A stretch of DNA of 64,000 bases from Paenibacillus castaneae (GCF_002884445.1 NZ_KZ614144.1:2961551-3025550); one strand, 5' to 3'. Positions 1-9,355 are shown, counted from the first letter of the stretch. Translations and numbers: made by a program. Notes: a model not told the origin generated them from the letters alone.

Positions 1-284
1 AAGAAGCGAGAATCGCGGAGCAATTGGGCTTTGATTGTGTGTCTACAACGCTTCATGGATATACACCCTATACGTCTTCATTTAAATTATATGATGATGA
101 TTTCCGGTTTTTAAGAGAAGTTGTACAGGCAGTAACGCTTCCCGTCATAGCAGAAGGGAATGTGCTAACGCCTGAAATGTACAAGCGCTGCTTGGAACTG
201 GGAGCAGCTTCTGTAGTGGTAGGCGGTGCGATTACACGACCTAAAGAAATTACTGCGCGTTTCGTAAACGCAGTCCAGTCATAA
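1..284 (+). CDS. nanE: N-acylglucosamine-6-phosphate 2-epimerase, 5' truncated
   Basis: The window opens inside this gene; frame 3 is open from the first base, so only the last ~93 residues are visible. NanE converts N-acetylmannosamine-6-phosphate to N-acetylglucosamine-6-phosphate in cytoplasmic sialic acid/amino-sugar breakdown. The visible part shows the C-terminal half of a TIM barrel typical of the family: [11 protein letters not shown], the strand-loop [12 protein letters not shown], and the phosphate-binding loop [12 protein letters not shown]. It ends with a strong intrinsic terminator, so it is the last gene of its operon. Identification is by family recognition of these motifs; the N-terminal half cannot be checked here. 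Confidence 0.88.
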   Translation, partial: EARIAEQLGFDCVSTTLHGYTPYTSSFKLYDDDFRFLREVVQAVTLPVIAEGNVLTPEMYKRCLELGAASVVVGGAITRPKEITARFVNAVQS

Positions 285-308
285 AGTAATTCATAGCGTT
301 TGGAGAAG

Positions 309-335
309 GCCGCGTTCATTGAAACGCGGCTTTTT
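309..335 (+). terminator. Intrinsic terminator of nanE
   Basis: Perfect 8-bp stem GCCGCGTT / AACGCGGC (309-316 with 323-330) with a 6-nt loop, followed by five T. It lies 24 bp after the nanE stop codon. Confidence 0.9.
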
Positions 336-923
336 CCGTTTGATAGGGTTGAATGTCAATCGGTGCCTGATTCAGTCCCCTTGAGGAGGCACTATTTGTG
401 ATCTAACTGTAATTTGAACTTTAACACTAATTCTAACTCTAACTCTAACTGTAACTCTAACTCTAACTGTAACTCTAACTGTAACTCTAACTGTAACTGT
501 ATTCTAACTGTAAAACCTACCGCTAATCTTGCCGTTTATGCTTGTTTTGGTTACTTTAGATGTAAATGCTGCTGTTAATATCACGCTGCAGCTCCGATTA
601 TGTGGAAAATCATCGAATTAGCTGTAGCTTATACAGTTAAGTCAATTTATAGCTGATATAACAAGGAAATTAGCTGTATGATATACATTTAGTTGCACAT
701 ATCCCAATCAGCAAGTCAAAATAGACTATTTTCTGGTCGTTGAGTTTCTTTAACGGAATTGTCCAAATAATCGCGCGAATAGCTAAATAAATATGGTGAA
801 TACTCGCCTATGATAAAGCTATTATCCGATAGCTCTCTTATATTATTATTTTACGAATCAAATTTACGAATCAAAGGTTTACTGGAAACGATTAGGCTCT
901 GAAATTCACTTTAAGGAGTCCTT
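336..923. other. 588-bp intergenic region with hexamer array and AT-rich tract
   Basis: No credible gene. 403-513 is a hexanucleotide tandem array (separate entry). 560-860 is AT-rich with scattered TTAGCTGTA-like words and an imperfect inverted repeat around 617-645. The ribosome binding site of the next gene (AAGGAG, about 911-916) closes the region. A half-match to a cre site near 881-897 is too weak to call. Confidence 0.6.
403..513. repeat. Tandem hexamer array (C/G)TAACT
   Basis: Eleven uninterrupted 6-bp units lie at 433-498. Each unit is CTAACT or GTAACT, so only the first base varies. Degenerate flanking units extend the array to about 403-513. It lies between the nanE terminator and a divergent-sequence AT-rich leader. 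It is not coding: a 6-bp period would encode an alternating dipeptide, but there is no start codon or ribosome binding site. Confidence 0.9.
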
Positions 924-2693
924 ATGCAAAAAAATCTGCGCATGTCCACGATACTTAGGCTGTTTTTTATTCTTATTGTTATCGTTCCTGTCATCTTGAT
1001 CTGTGCCGTAATTCTAAACATATATGAGCGGGATATTCTTCAGCAAAACACAGGGAGGTCACTGCAAACCTCGCAAGCGGTCGCTTATTCCGTCAGTCAG
1101 GAAATCAATCGGATGGCAGGCTTATTTGCCTCTATCGGAGTTGATCAGGAAGTCATATTAACCGTTTTCGATGTTCATCAGAAGACGGGTATCGGGAAAC
1201 AATTGGCCAGCAATAAACTGAAAATATTAATTGAGAAATATACGGCATCAGTCTCCGGCCGGGTTCTTTCGGTCAACTTTTTTTTTGATAAAGGCGTATC
1301 TTACTCTTATCTGAGAAACATGATGATTGAGGAGAACACCTTGCGCGACCAAGAATGGTATCGCGATACGATCAACACGCCCGACAATGTGAGATTTCTA
1401 GGGATGCTCCCTAATTTATTATACGGCAATTATAATCCATACATCATGGCTGCAGCATTCTCTCCGAGTGACCCCAATCCTTTTTCAAAATTAGAGATGA
1501 TTTTGTTTACGTTTGAAAGCGGCGCCTTCGATCGTATTCTGCAATCTCGCAATAATACAGAATCTATTCTTCATATTGTAAGCGAGAAAGGCGAAGTTAT
1601 CGCATCCAACACGATTATAGATAGAGGCAGTCTAATTCCGAGTAATTGGAATGCAGAAATTGGACAATACATGAAGGGTTCTTTCGTGGACGATACAGGG
1701 GCGAGTAGAGAGCTAATTACCTATGCTAGAGTAGATAATACGAAATGGTATATTATTCAAATCATTCCGTATAAAGATTTATTAGAAAACTATCGAAATG
1801 TAAATACATTTGTATGGTTCCTCGCGATTTTGATCATTTTGGCGTTTGTACTCATTTCCTTCTATTTTGTATCGAATGTTACAGAGCCGATCCGAGAGCT
1901 GCTCCGCCAGATGGTTCGTGTTACCGGAGGGGACTTGAACGCAAGGTATTCGGGCTCAGGAAGCTTAGAGATGGTAAGGCTAGGCCATTCCTTTAATCTG
2001 ATGACTGAACAGGTTCGGGAATTAATTGATCAGCATGAGAAGCAGGAGGTGGAGAAGCGCAAGGCAGAATTTGCCGCTCTTCAAGCCCAAATCAACCCTC
2101 ATTTTCTGATCAACACATTAAATTCCATCAAATATATGGCGCTAATCAGCAAAGCTGACAATATCCGAAGCATGACACATGCGTTAACTCATTTATTGGC
2201 TTCTTCATTTAATCGGGGCGGACTATTAATCACAATCGCAGAAGAAGTCGATCATTTGAAGCATTACTTATATATTATGGAAATTCGCTTTGGCAGGTCG
2301 ATTCAGACGGAATGGGACATTGATCAAGAGATTTCCGGTCATTATTTGTTAAAGCTGCTGCTCCAGCCAGTTCTGGAGAATAGTATTATCCATGGTCTTA
2401 AAGAAGTGGCTTACCCGGGAAGAATAAACATTGCTATTAATGCTGAAGAAAATGATTTGCTCATCACAATCGCAGATAATGGAGCAGGTATGACGGATGA
2501 TGTAATGAACCCGTCAGATGACAAGGCGCCTGTCTATGCTTTCAGCGGAATGGGAAACCGGAATGTGCACAGAAGGATACAGCTTCACTATGGAGATCGT
2601 TACGGATTGAAGTATGAACACAATAATCCGCACGGAACGAGGGTGAGGATCCGGTTGCCATTAATTAATGAACGGGATGAAGAAATGATTTAA
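924..2693 (+). CDS. Sensor histidine kinase, YesM/LytS type
   Basis: Membrane sensor kinase of 589 residues. An N-terminal membrane helix (about 8-30) precedes a ~260-residue extracellular sensing region, a second helix (about 293-316), a HAMP linker, the His_kinase domain with QAQINPHFLINTLN (phospho-acceptor H393) and a C-terminal HATPase (N-box VLENSIIHGL, G-box DNGAGM). The usual Tyr of the H-box (PHFLYNTL) is Ile here. The ATG start has an AAGGAG site at good spacing. The next two genes are a solute-binding protein and an AraC-type regulator, so this kinase probably senses an extracellular sugar, perhaps through that binding protein, and phosphorylates the regulator at 4125-5789. The ligand is not known; the downstream arabinanase suggests an arabinan or related oligosaccharide. 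Confidence 0.92.
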   Translation: MQKNLRMSTILRLFFILIVIVPVILICAVILNIYERDILQQNTGRSLQTSQAVAYSVSQEINRMAGLFASIGVDQEVILTVFDVHQKTGIGKQLASNKLKILIEKYTASVSGRVLSVNFFFDKGVSYSYLRNMMIEENTLRDQEWYRDTINTPDNVRFLGMLPNLLYGNYNPYIMAAAFSPSDPNPFSKLEMILFTFESGAFDRILQSRNNTESILHIVSEKGEVIASNTIIDRGSLIPSNWNAEIGQYMKGSFVDDTGASRELITYARVDNTKWYIIQIIPYKDLLENYRNVNTFVWFLAILIILAFVLISFYFVSNVTEPIRELLRQMVRVTGGDLNARYSGSGSLEMVRLGHSFNLMTEQVRELIDQHEKQEVEKRKAEFAALQAQINPHFLINTLNSIKYMALISKADNIRSMTHALTHLLASSFNRGGLLITIAEEVDHLKHYLYIMEIRFGRSIQTEWDIDQEISGHYLLKLLLQPVLENSIIHGLKEVAYPGRINIAINAEENDLLITIADNGAGMTDDVMNPSDDKAPVYAFSGMGNRNVHRRIQLHYGDRYGLKYEHNNPHGTRVRIRLPLINERDEEMI

Positions 2694-2752
2694 TTCATTT
2701 AAATGAGAAGCTCCAACCAATCTAAATCCAAGCATGATGGGGAGATAGAGGA

Positions 2753-4084
2753 ATGAGATTAAGAAAAGGAATGGGCTCCGCCTTAGTTGTTAGTCTTATT
2801 TTTATAGGCCTGCTAGCTGGATATATAGGTTATATTCACTCCGAAATGAATAATCAGATCCATTCAATGAGCTTTAGTCATACGCAAATGAAACAAGATT
2901 TCAATTATAAACAGCCAGTGAAAATAAAATTGGGGATATGGGAAGCCAAGATGGATATCCAATTTTGGACGGAAAAAGTAAAGGAATATTCTATTATTAA
3001 ACCGAATGTGACGGTTGAAGTAGAGACAATTCCGGATAACAGCGGTCAATATTTAAAAGTGCGTTTGGCTGCCAATGATTTGCCTGACCTATTCTACTTG
3101 AAATCAGGTCATCTCTTTATTTATAAAGCATCTCTACTGTCTCTGAACGAATTGAATGCGGCTAGTAGAAATAGGTATCCAGCAGTGCTGGATGATCAAA
3201 TACTCGGTTTGCCGCTTGTATCCTTCTCCGAGTATGTCTATTACCACCCGAGTATTTTTCAAGAGGTCGGAATCGATGTGCCGCAGACTTTTAGCGAGTT
3301 TATGCTTGTTTTGGAGAAAATAAAAAAACATGGCAAGTATATCCCAATTGCGATTGGAGGCAAGGATGAGTGGACCTTTTATCCTTTTATCGAGTTTGGT
3401 CCTCCTATCTTAACGGAGGATGAGAAATATTTATCCAATCTGACAACGATTGAAGAGCCGTTCGGAAAGGGCTCTGGCTTTGAGAAAGCCGCGAATATGC
3501 TCAAGACGATTGCGGAGCAAAAGCTCGCAGGGCCTGATGCGCTTGGCATTAATTTTGATCAGGCCACGCAGTTGTTCCAATCCAATCAAGCTGCCATGAT
3601 CGCGCTTGGACAATGGTATTATTCAGACCATATGTCTAAAGTAAATAGCGATGAAGATATTGATGCATTCGTCTTGCCTTGGAGAGCAACAACAAAAGAA
3701 CGTCTGCAAGCAGTCACTATTCCTGATCAATATATGGCCATTAACAAAAATTCTAAGAACACCGAAGAAGCCGTTGCATTCCTTGAGTGGATGTTCAGTC
3801 ATAATGTCTATCAAGCTTATATTAACAATTCACAAAACTCATCAACTTTAACCGATGTAGATGCGGCCTTGCCCTTCTTTAATAAAGTGAATAGCAGCCA
3901 CCCATTCGAACCATTTATGTATCAAGGATTAGATGAGAAATTTATCAAAGTGAAAAACATTGCTCATTATGATGAGAAGAAAATGGCGCAAGAAATATTT
4001 GCAGGAGCAGACGTATCCGAAATAGTGAAAAATATGAATGAAAATTGGAGCAGGGCAGTTCAATACGTTCATAATAATCAGTAA
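2753..4084 (+). CDS. Membrane-anchored extracellular sugar-binding protein (possible auxiliary sensor)
   Basis: 443-residue family-1 solute-binding protein fold (INLGVW-like start of mature domain, DLPDLFYL, the segment around residue 145 with LPLVSFSEYVYYHP). The N terminus has a hydrophobic segment (about residues 8-27) but no lipobox cysteine, so it is likely held by an uncleaved signal anchor rather than as a lipoprotein. It lies between a kinase gene and its regulator gene, with no permease next to it; a complete importer with its own lipoprotein follows at 6073-9309. This gene order matches three-component sensing units such as AraPST of Geobacillus, in which a binding protein presents sugar to the kinase. 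The sensor role is inferred from gene order only. Confidence 0.8.
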   Translation: MRLRKGMGSALVVSLIFIGLLAGYIGYIHSEMNNQIHSMSFSHTQMKQDFNYKQPVKIKLGIWEAKMDIQFWTEKVKEYSIIKPNVTVEVETIPDNSGQYLKVRLAANDLPDLFYLKSGHLFIYKASLLSLNELNAASRNRYPAVLDDQILGLPLVSFSEYVYYHPSIFQEVGIDVPQTFSEFMLVLEKIKKHGKYIPIAIGGKDEWTFYPFIEFGPPILTEDEKYLSNLTTIEEPFGKGSGFEKAANMLKTIAEQKLAGPDALGINFDQATQLFQSNQAAMIALGQWYYSDHMSKVNSDEDIDAFVLPWRATTKERLQAVTIPDQYMAINKNSKNTEEAVAFLEWMFSHNVYQAYINNSQNSSTLTDVDAALPFFNKVNSSHPFEPFMYQGLDEKFIKVKNIAHYDEKKMAQEIFAGADVSEIVKNMNENWSRAVQYVHNNQ

Positions 4085-4124
4085 GTTCCTTTATATGTTG
4101 AAAGGTAGATCAAAAGGGGGAAGT

Positions 4125-5789
4125 ATGATGGCGAAATATCAAGCTTTCATCGTAGATGACGAACCTTTAGCTAGATTGGCACTTCGGGAGTATATTTCAA
4201 TAGCTTCAACGGATATTGAAGTGGTTGGGGAAGCTGGCGATGGGGAGGAAGCGCTAGACCTTCTAAAGGAACATAAGGATGTTGATATTATATTAGCAGA
4301 TATTCAAATGCCGCGTATGAATGGCGTGGAGCTTCTTATGGCTCTTCGTAGCGCATTGTTTGTTCGTCAGCCGCTGATCATTATGCTCAGTGCTTATGGT
4401 GATTTCAGTTACGTGAGGGATTCATTTGTACTTGGGGCTTTCGATTATATGCTTAAAGCGAAATTAGATGAAACCTATATCGCGCCAGTACTGCAAAAAA
4501 CGGTGGATGAATTAAATAGGCGCCAAATCGCCTCCGTTTCTATACAGCCGGTGGAAGACAACGAAGAAGCCATTGTCTGCTCCATATTACATCGGCTTTC
4601 CTTGTCAAGTGCTTCAGATTTATCGGATTATGAACAGGAAGAAGACTTGAAACATGGCCTCGACTTTGTATTGAAGCATATGGGTGAGAAGAATCAGGTT
4701 GTAGCATTAATCAGAATGTCACAGCCGATTCAATTCGAGCATATTCATCGGATGGTATTGCAAACGATTCGAACGGTAACCAATAGAGACAGGAATGAAG
4801 GAGTATGCTCCGTTTGCCGTCATGATGATCGCCACTACACACTATTTTTCACCTTTCCTGAGCAATGCAGTGAGCTTGCTATTAGAAGATTGACCCATAT
4901 GATGCTGACCGACGTGAAAATCAGGCTGCGGCAGTTTTTGAACCTTAACTTATCGATTGGGATCAGCGATATCGCGAGCGGCATTATGCATTGGAATCGA
5001 TTGTTCAGACATGCTGAGCGGCTGTCCATCCTTAGCTTCTTTCATGGCTATGACCGATTGCTATATCCCGAGGCCGAAAGACCCATACGTATAGAAGCGG
5101 GTGATTGGAAAGAAGAATGGGCTCCATTCAAGGCAGAACTGCTGAGAGCGTTGAAGGATAGCGACCATACGTTATGGAAGCAAAGGCTTCAGCTTGGCTT
5201 TGAGCAGTTAGTTGAATGGTTTCCCTCTTCGCCGGATCACATTAAGTCAGCACTCAGTGATTTGATTTGGGAAGCGGGATCATTGATTCACCAAAGCGGA
5301 GTGTCTTGGGATCAGCTTCACGAAAAATTTCCTCATCCCGTTGAGCATGTCCGTAATATGGAAACATGGAATGAAACTGTTCAGTGGGTCGAGCTGTTTC
5401 TAGCTATGCTGTATGAGAAGCTGCATCCCAAATCAGAATGTCATGCAGCTTGGCTCAGTCCGATTGTAGCGAAAGCAAAAGCTATTCTTGAAAATAATTA
5501 CGATGAGGATATTCATTTATCGAATATTAGTGAGATTGTTGGTGTAAGTGAAAGCTATTTAAGTAAGCAATTCGTGAAAGAAACAGGCGTTAACTTTATT
5601 GCTTACTTAACGAACCTAAGGATTGAAAAAGCGAAGGAAGGCTTGGAAAATGGACTTAAAATTTATGATGTTGCGGAGAAGGTTGGATATGTCAACCCCG
5701 AGCATTTCAGCCGAATATTTAAGAAGGTAACAGGGCTGAGTCCTGTAGCCTATCGGAAAGAGAAAGACAAAGGTCCGGGAATAAGGTGA
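4125..5789 (+). CDS. Response regulator, YesN/AraC type
   Basis: 554 residues from the ATG at 4125, chosen because AAGGGGG lies just upstream (4113-4120); an ATG directly after it at 4128 is equally possible. The N-terminal receiver has VDDEP (D11, D12), phospho-acceptor D59 in LADIQMP and the conserved Lys in FDYMLKA. The C-terminal ~100 residues form an AraC double helix-turn-helix (HLSNISEIVGVSESYLSKQF ... VAEKVGYVNPEHFSRIFKK). The ~300-residue middle is the poorly conserved linker of this family. It should act as activator of the importer operon starting at 6073, whose -10 element lacks a good -35. Confidence 0.92.
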   Translation: MMAKYQAFIVDDEPLARLALREYISIASTDIEVVGEAGDGEEALDLLKEHKDVDIILADIQMPRMNGVELLMALRSALFVRQPLIIMLSAYGDFSYVRDSFVLGAFDYMLKAKLDETYIAPVLQKTVDELNRRQIASVSIQPVEDNEEAIVCSILHRLSLSSASDLSDYEQEEDLKHGLDFVLKHMGEKNQVVALIRMSQPIQFEHIHRMVLQTIRTVTNRDRNEGVCSVCRHDDRHYTLFFTFPEQCSELAIRRLTHMMLTDVKIRLRQFLNLNLSIGISDIASGIMHWNRLFRHAERLSILSFFHGYDRLLYPEAERPIRIEAGDWKEEWAPFKAELLRALKDSDHTLWKQRLQLGFEQLVEWFPSSPDHIKSALSDLIWEAGSLIHQSGVSWDQLHEKFPHPVEHVRNMETWNETVQWVELFLAMLYEKLHPKSECHAAWLSPIVAKAKAILENNYDEDIHLSNISEIVGVSESYLSKQFVKETGVNFIAYLTNLRIEKAKEGLENGLKIYDVAEKVGYVNPEHFSRIFKKVTGLSPVAYRKEKDKGPGIR

Positions 5790-5830
5790 GAATCCGGAAT
5801 GAAAACTCATTTGCATCATATATGAATAAG

Positions 5831-5875
5831 AGATTGCCTTGTCCTCCATTGGTGAGTGTATGGCAATCTTTTTTT
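5831..5875 (+). terminator. Intrinsic terminator after the response regulator
   Basis: Perfect 8-bp stem AGATTGCC / GGCAATCT (5831-5838 with 5862-5869), 23-nt loop, then a run of seven T. The loop is long, so strength is uncertain. Confidence 0.65.
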
Positions 5876-5975
5876 ACGATCTGGATGACTTCTTCAGTCG
5901 TCAAGGGACAAAGATCAGAACAAAAAACATCATATTCACATCAAAAGATATCATGTGGATAGACAGTTACAACTT

Positions 5976-5981
5976 TATAAT
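5976..5981 (+). promoter_or_regulatory. Candidate -10 element of the importer operon
   Basis: A perfect TATAAT lies 92 bp before the binding-protein start, and no recognisable -35 sits 16-18 bp upstream. This pattern fits a promoter that needs an activator such as the upstream AraC-type regulator. Short AT-rich words like this also arise by chance. Confidence 0.3.
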
Positions 5982-6072
5982 GAGGAAACACAATGGATGT
6001 TATGCAGCCAGATTCAGAAAAGAGAATTACTATAGGAAGCAGTAACGATACTATAAGGGAGGCTTACATGAA

Positions 6073-7431
6073 ATGGGGAAAAAGTTCAAGAAAAGAGCGG
6101 CTTGGGGGATGGTATTTTTTATCGTTCTGTTAGCGTTATCGGGCTGCAGTGGTGCAAAGGAAACTAACACTCCACCAAGCACAAAACCCACGGATACTCC
6201 GAAGGTTGAGGAATCGGAAAAGCCTGCAGAAGAGCCGAAGATTTCGGGAGATTTCGAAATCCAATATTTCGTTGGCGGATATGGCGATGCATGGTGGAAA
6301 GAAGTAATTGGTGAATTTCAGGAGAAATATCCCGACTTGAAAATAAAGCAATCTGCCGGCTCCCAAATCAACGAACAAATGAAGCCGCGTTGGATTCAAG
6401 GAAATCCGCCTGATGTCGTATACATCGACGGCGCGGGTTCCAACGAAACACAAATGGTCCAGGATGATCAATTGATGGAGATTACGGATTGGGTGAAGCA
6501 AGCAAATAATGTAGATGGTGAAAATCTTGTCAGCAATTTAATTGCGGCGCCTCAGGACTTTGGTGGGAAGAACTATACGATTCCATTGGTATTCGGTTCA
6601 TGGGGGACGTTCTATGATGCCAGCCTCTTCGAAGACAAAGGCTGGACTGTTCCTCAGGACTGGGAAAGCTTCATGGCGACGAGTGAACAAATTAAAGCAT
6701 CAGGAATTAATCCATATATTCATACAGGCAAATATCCCTACTACATCGTTGGTGGACTATTGAATTCGGGATTTGTAGCCGAGAATGGCGATAATCCGCA
6801 AATTCTGAAGGATCAGGAAGCGGCGAAGGAAGGCTCCTTCAATAATGATGCGGTCAAGAAAACGTTAAGCAAGCTGGTTGATATGCGTGATAAAGGTTAT
6901 TTTGACAATGCATCTTACGGAATGAACCATACGGATTCGCAAATGCTGTTCCTTCAGCATAAGGATGCTATGATTCCTAATGGTTTGTGGCTGGAGAATG
7001 AAATGAGCAAGGATGTACCAGCAGGCTTTAAATTTGGATTTATTCCTTCTGTCATGCAAAATGCTGGCGGCAAATTTATAGCGATTCCATATACAAGCAA
7101 TATTGCGATCGCAAAGAAAGCAAAAAATCCCGATGCTGCAAAAGCCTTTATCGAATTTATATTCACGAAGCAAGCCGCTGTTCGGTGGGCTGAGATTACA
7201 GGTGCTTTAATGAATGTCAAAGCAGATCTAGAATCCTCCGGAGCAAGCAATGTTGTCAAAAAAGCGATGAACTATTTCAACGGAAGCGACACAATTGTTG
7301 CTCCTGTATTCAAATTAAATGCGGACCTCGAGCAAGCGCAAAATGATGCGACGATCGCCTTGCTGCAAAAAACGATTACACCTGATGAATGGATCGATCG
7401 AATGGAGAAGGCAGCTGCCAAGGCGCGATAA
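6073..7431 (+). CDS. Sugar ABC importer, solute-binding lipoprotein
   Basis: 452 residues. Signal peptide with lipobox LALSGC, lipidated at C25, followed by a Pro/Lys/Glu-rich tether and a type-1 sugar-binding fold. The motif PRWIQGNPPDVVYIDG and the overall pattern resemble the NgcE group (N-acetylglucosamine/chitobiose), which would fit the nanE gene at the left edge; the arabinanase downstream instead argues for arabino-oligosaccharides, so the substrate is open. GGAGG lies about 10 bp before the ATG. It is followed by a hairpin and two permease genes. No ATPase gene is nearby, so an MsmX-type shared ATPase is expected. Confidence 0.9.
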   Translation: MGKKFKKRAAWGMVFFIVLLALSGCSGAKETNTPPSTKPTDTPKVEESEKPAEEPKISGDFEIQYFVGGYGDAWWKEVIGEFQEKYPDLKIKQSAGSQINEQMKPRWIQGNPPDVVYIDGAGSNETQMVQDDQLMEITDWVKQANNVDGENLVSNLIAAPQDFGGKNYTIPLVFGSWGTFYDASLFEDKGWTVPQDWESFMATSEQIKASGINPYIHTGKYPYYIVGGLLNSGFVAENGDNPQILKDQEAAKEGSFNNDAVKKTLSKLVDMRDKGYFDNASYGMNHTDSQMLFLQHKDAMIPNGLWLENEMSKDVPAGFKFGFIPSVMQNAGGKFIAIPYTSNIAIAKKAKNPDAAKAFIEFIFTKQAAVRWAEITGALMNVKADLESSGASNVVKKAMNYFNGSDTIVAPVFKLNADLEQAQNDATIALLQKTITPDEWIDRMEKAAAKAR

Positions 7432-7453
7432 TCATTATCCTCTCTTCATACTG

Positions 7454-7484
7454 ACAATCAGAGGGACTTCGTTCCTCTGATTGT
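7454..7484 (+). other. Intercistronic hairpin between binding protein and permeases
   Basis: Perfect 11-bp inverted repeat ACAATCAGAGG / CCTCTGATTGT with a 9-nt loop and no T-tract after it. It is probably a partial terminator or an RNA-stabilising/processing element that leaves more binding-protein mRNA than permease mRNA. A comparable hairpin lies at 40307-40336 in the second sugar locus. Confidence 0.75.
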
Positions 7485-7512
7485 TATTCAAATCTAAAGG
7501 GAGGCAATAGAC

Positions 7513-8430
7513 ATGATTTCAATTAAGAAGAAAATGAGCATGACAAGTGTATGGAGCCGAAGACTGTTTATACTTAGTTTTCTGCTCCCGACATTAGCCT
7601 TATTTGCTTTATTCACCATTTATCCTTTAATTCGTGGATTATATTTAAGCTTCTTCGATTGGTCAGGCGGGTCGGAAACGATGAATTTCATAGGCGTTAA
7701 TAATTATAAGGAGTTATTTTCTGATTCCATTATTCCGACTGCGATCAAGAATGATTACTTTCTCATCTTCTGGAAGGTCATCCTTATCATGCTGCTTGCT
7801 ACGTTCTTTGCCGTAGCTTTAACTCGGCTCAGGCTCAAGGAATATGGATTTTATCGCATTATTTTTTTCTTTCCGAACATTATATCTGTTGTCGTTATCG
7901 GAGTGCTTTGGAGCTTTATTTATAATCCATCGCTTGGTTTTCTGAATGCATTCTTATCGCTGTTTACCAAAAATCCAATAGAAATAAACTGGCTGGGATC
8001 GCCCAATCTTGCTATTTGGTCGCTTCTTCCTCCAAGTGTATGGGCTGGAATCGGATTCTATATGCTTCTCATAATTGCATCCATTCTAGGGATTCCCAAC
8101 TCCTTGTATGAAGCGGCGAGCATTGATGGCGCAAATGAATGGAAACAGTTCACGGGAGTTACTCTTCCGCTTATTTGGGAGCAGTTCAAAACATCCATTA
8201 TACACATTGTCATAACAACCTTGAACGGTTCATTCATCATCGTGAAGCTCATGACAGACGGTGGTCCCGATAATCAAACGCAAGTTTTAGGCTATTATTT
8301 GTATCAAATGGGCTTCAAACAATATCATCTCAGTTATGGGGCAACTATTGGTGTTCTGATTCTAGTATTATCCTTAATCACAACTTTGCTTATTAACCGT
8401 ATTCTTCATCGGGACACTATAGAAATGTAA
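7513..8430 (+). CDS. Sugar ABC importer permease, MalF/UgpA type
   Basis: 305-residue inner subunit with about six membrane helices (first at about 18-40). The EAA loop that docks the ATPase is visible as SLYEAASIDGANEWKQFTGV, followed by TLPLIW. AAAGGGAGG precedes the ATG. It pairs with the permease at 8443-9309 and the lipoprotein at 6073-7431 to form a CUT1-type importer. Confidence 0.93.
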   Translation: MISIKKKMSMTSVWSRRLFILSFLLPTLALFALFTIYPLIRGLYLSFFDWSGGSETMNFIGVNNYKELFSDSIIPTAIKNDYFLIFWKVILIMLLATFFAVALTRLRLKEYGFYRIIFFFPNIISVVVIGVLWSFIYNPSLGFLNAFLSLFTKNPIEINWLGSPNLAIWSLLPPSVWAGIGFYMLLIIASILGIPNSLYEAASIDGANEWKQFTGVTLPLIWEQFKTSIIHIVITTLNGSFIIVKLMTDGGPDNQTQVLGYYLYQMGFKQYHLSYGATIGVLILVLSLITTLLINRILHRDTIEM

Positions 8431-8442
8431 TGAGGTGAAAGA

Positions 8443-9309
8443 ATGAATGTGCTTTCAACCAAAAAGCCGCTGCTATACCTGTCGAAATCTATAGTGCGTC
8501 TTATCCTTTTGCTTTGGACAATCATTGTCATATACCCTGTCCTTTGGACATTTTTAACCTCTTTAAAGGATAATCAACAAGTCATGCTGGGGAAGCCTTG
8601 GGATTTGCCAACCCTATTTCGCTTTGGAAATTACGCAGATGTATGGAGCCGTGCACACTTTGGCGATTATTTTTTTAATTCGATCATGGTCACAGTCGGA
8701 AGTATAGCCGTGTCAATGATATTAGCCGCGACGACAGCATACATATTGGCTCGATATACATTCCGAGGAAGAGGGATTCTTTATTTTATATATGTAGCGT
8801 CTATGATGATCCCGACAACGCTCGGATTAATTCCGTTATTCTTTCTGTTGAGCGATCTCCATCTATCCAATTCATTGTTTGGTCTAATGCTGGTTTATTC
8901 TGTCGGTACGATCGGCATACTTCCATTCGCTATCTTTTTTTTGGTAGGCTTCTACAAGACGCTGCCGAGGGAACTGGAGGAAGCTGCAACCATAGATGGA
9001 AGCTCGAATTACGGGATTTTCTTCCGTATTATGCTGCCGTTGTCCAAACCGGGACTGGTTACAGTCGGAATCATGAACGCTTTAACGGTCTGGAATGAAT
9101 ATATAATGGCCACTGTATTGATTAATGACCCTGAGAAGTATACCGTTCCGGTCGGAATCGCGATTATGCAAGCTGAAATGCAGTACAGGACGGAGTGGGG
9201 GCCTTTGTTTGCGGGTTTAGCTATTTCGATGATTCCCGTCATCCTGATGTATGTACTGTACCAACGGCAAATTACGGGTGGACTTACGGCAGGAGCTTTG
9301 AAGGGATGA
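8443..9309 (+). CDS. Sugar ABC importer permease, MalG/UgpE type
   Basis: 288 residues, about six membrane helices. The EAA motif reads LEEAATIDGSSNYGIFFRIM, followed by LPLSKPG; the C terminus (GGLTAGALKG) is typical of MalG-type CUT1 subunits. GAGGTG precedes the ATG, which lies 12 bp after the first permease gene. A strong terminator follows, so the importer operon is three genes without an ATPase. Confidence 0.93.
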   Translation: MNVLSTKKPLLYLSKSIVRLILLLWTIIVIYPVLWTFLTSLKDNQQVMLGKPWDLPTLFRFGNYADVWSRAHFGDYFFNSIMVTVGSIAVSMILAATTAYILARYTFRGRGILYFIYVASMMIPTTLGLIPLFFLLSDLHLSNSLFGLMLVYSVGTIGILPFAIFFLVGFYKTLPRELEEAATIDGSSNYGIFFRIMLPLSKPGLVTVGIMNALTVWNEYIMATVLINDPEKYTVPVGIAIMQAEMQYRTEWGPLFAGLAISMIPVILMYVLYQRQITGGLTAGALKG

Positions 9310-9355
9310 GCTGCCTGACTTCGATGCAATGCGGGCAAAACCAAAACAAAAGATA

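Noticed and set aside
433..498. Hexamer array as a CRISPR or telomere-like feature
   Set aside because: There are no unique spacers, so it is not CRISPR; a circular-type bacterial chromosome segment with genes on both sides does not suggest a telomere.
881..897. cre-like sequence CTGGAAACGATTAGGCT upstream of the first kinase
   Set aside because: Only the left half fits the consensus; the right half has two mismatches at the key CA positions.
5839..6045. 68-codon open frame between the response regulator and the importer
   Set aside because: It begins inside the terminator hairpin, has no ribosome binding site and no recognisable domain.
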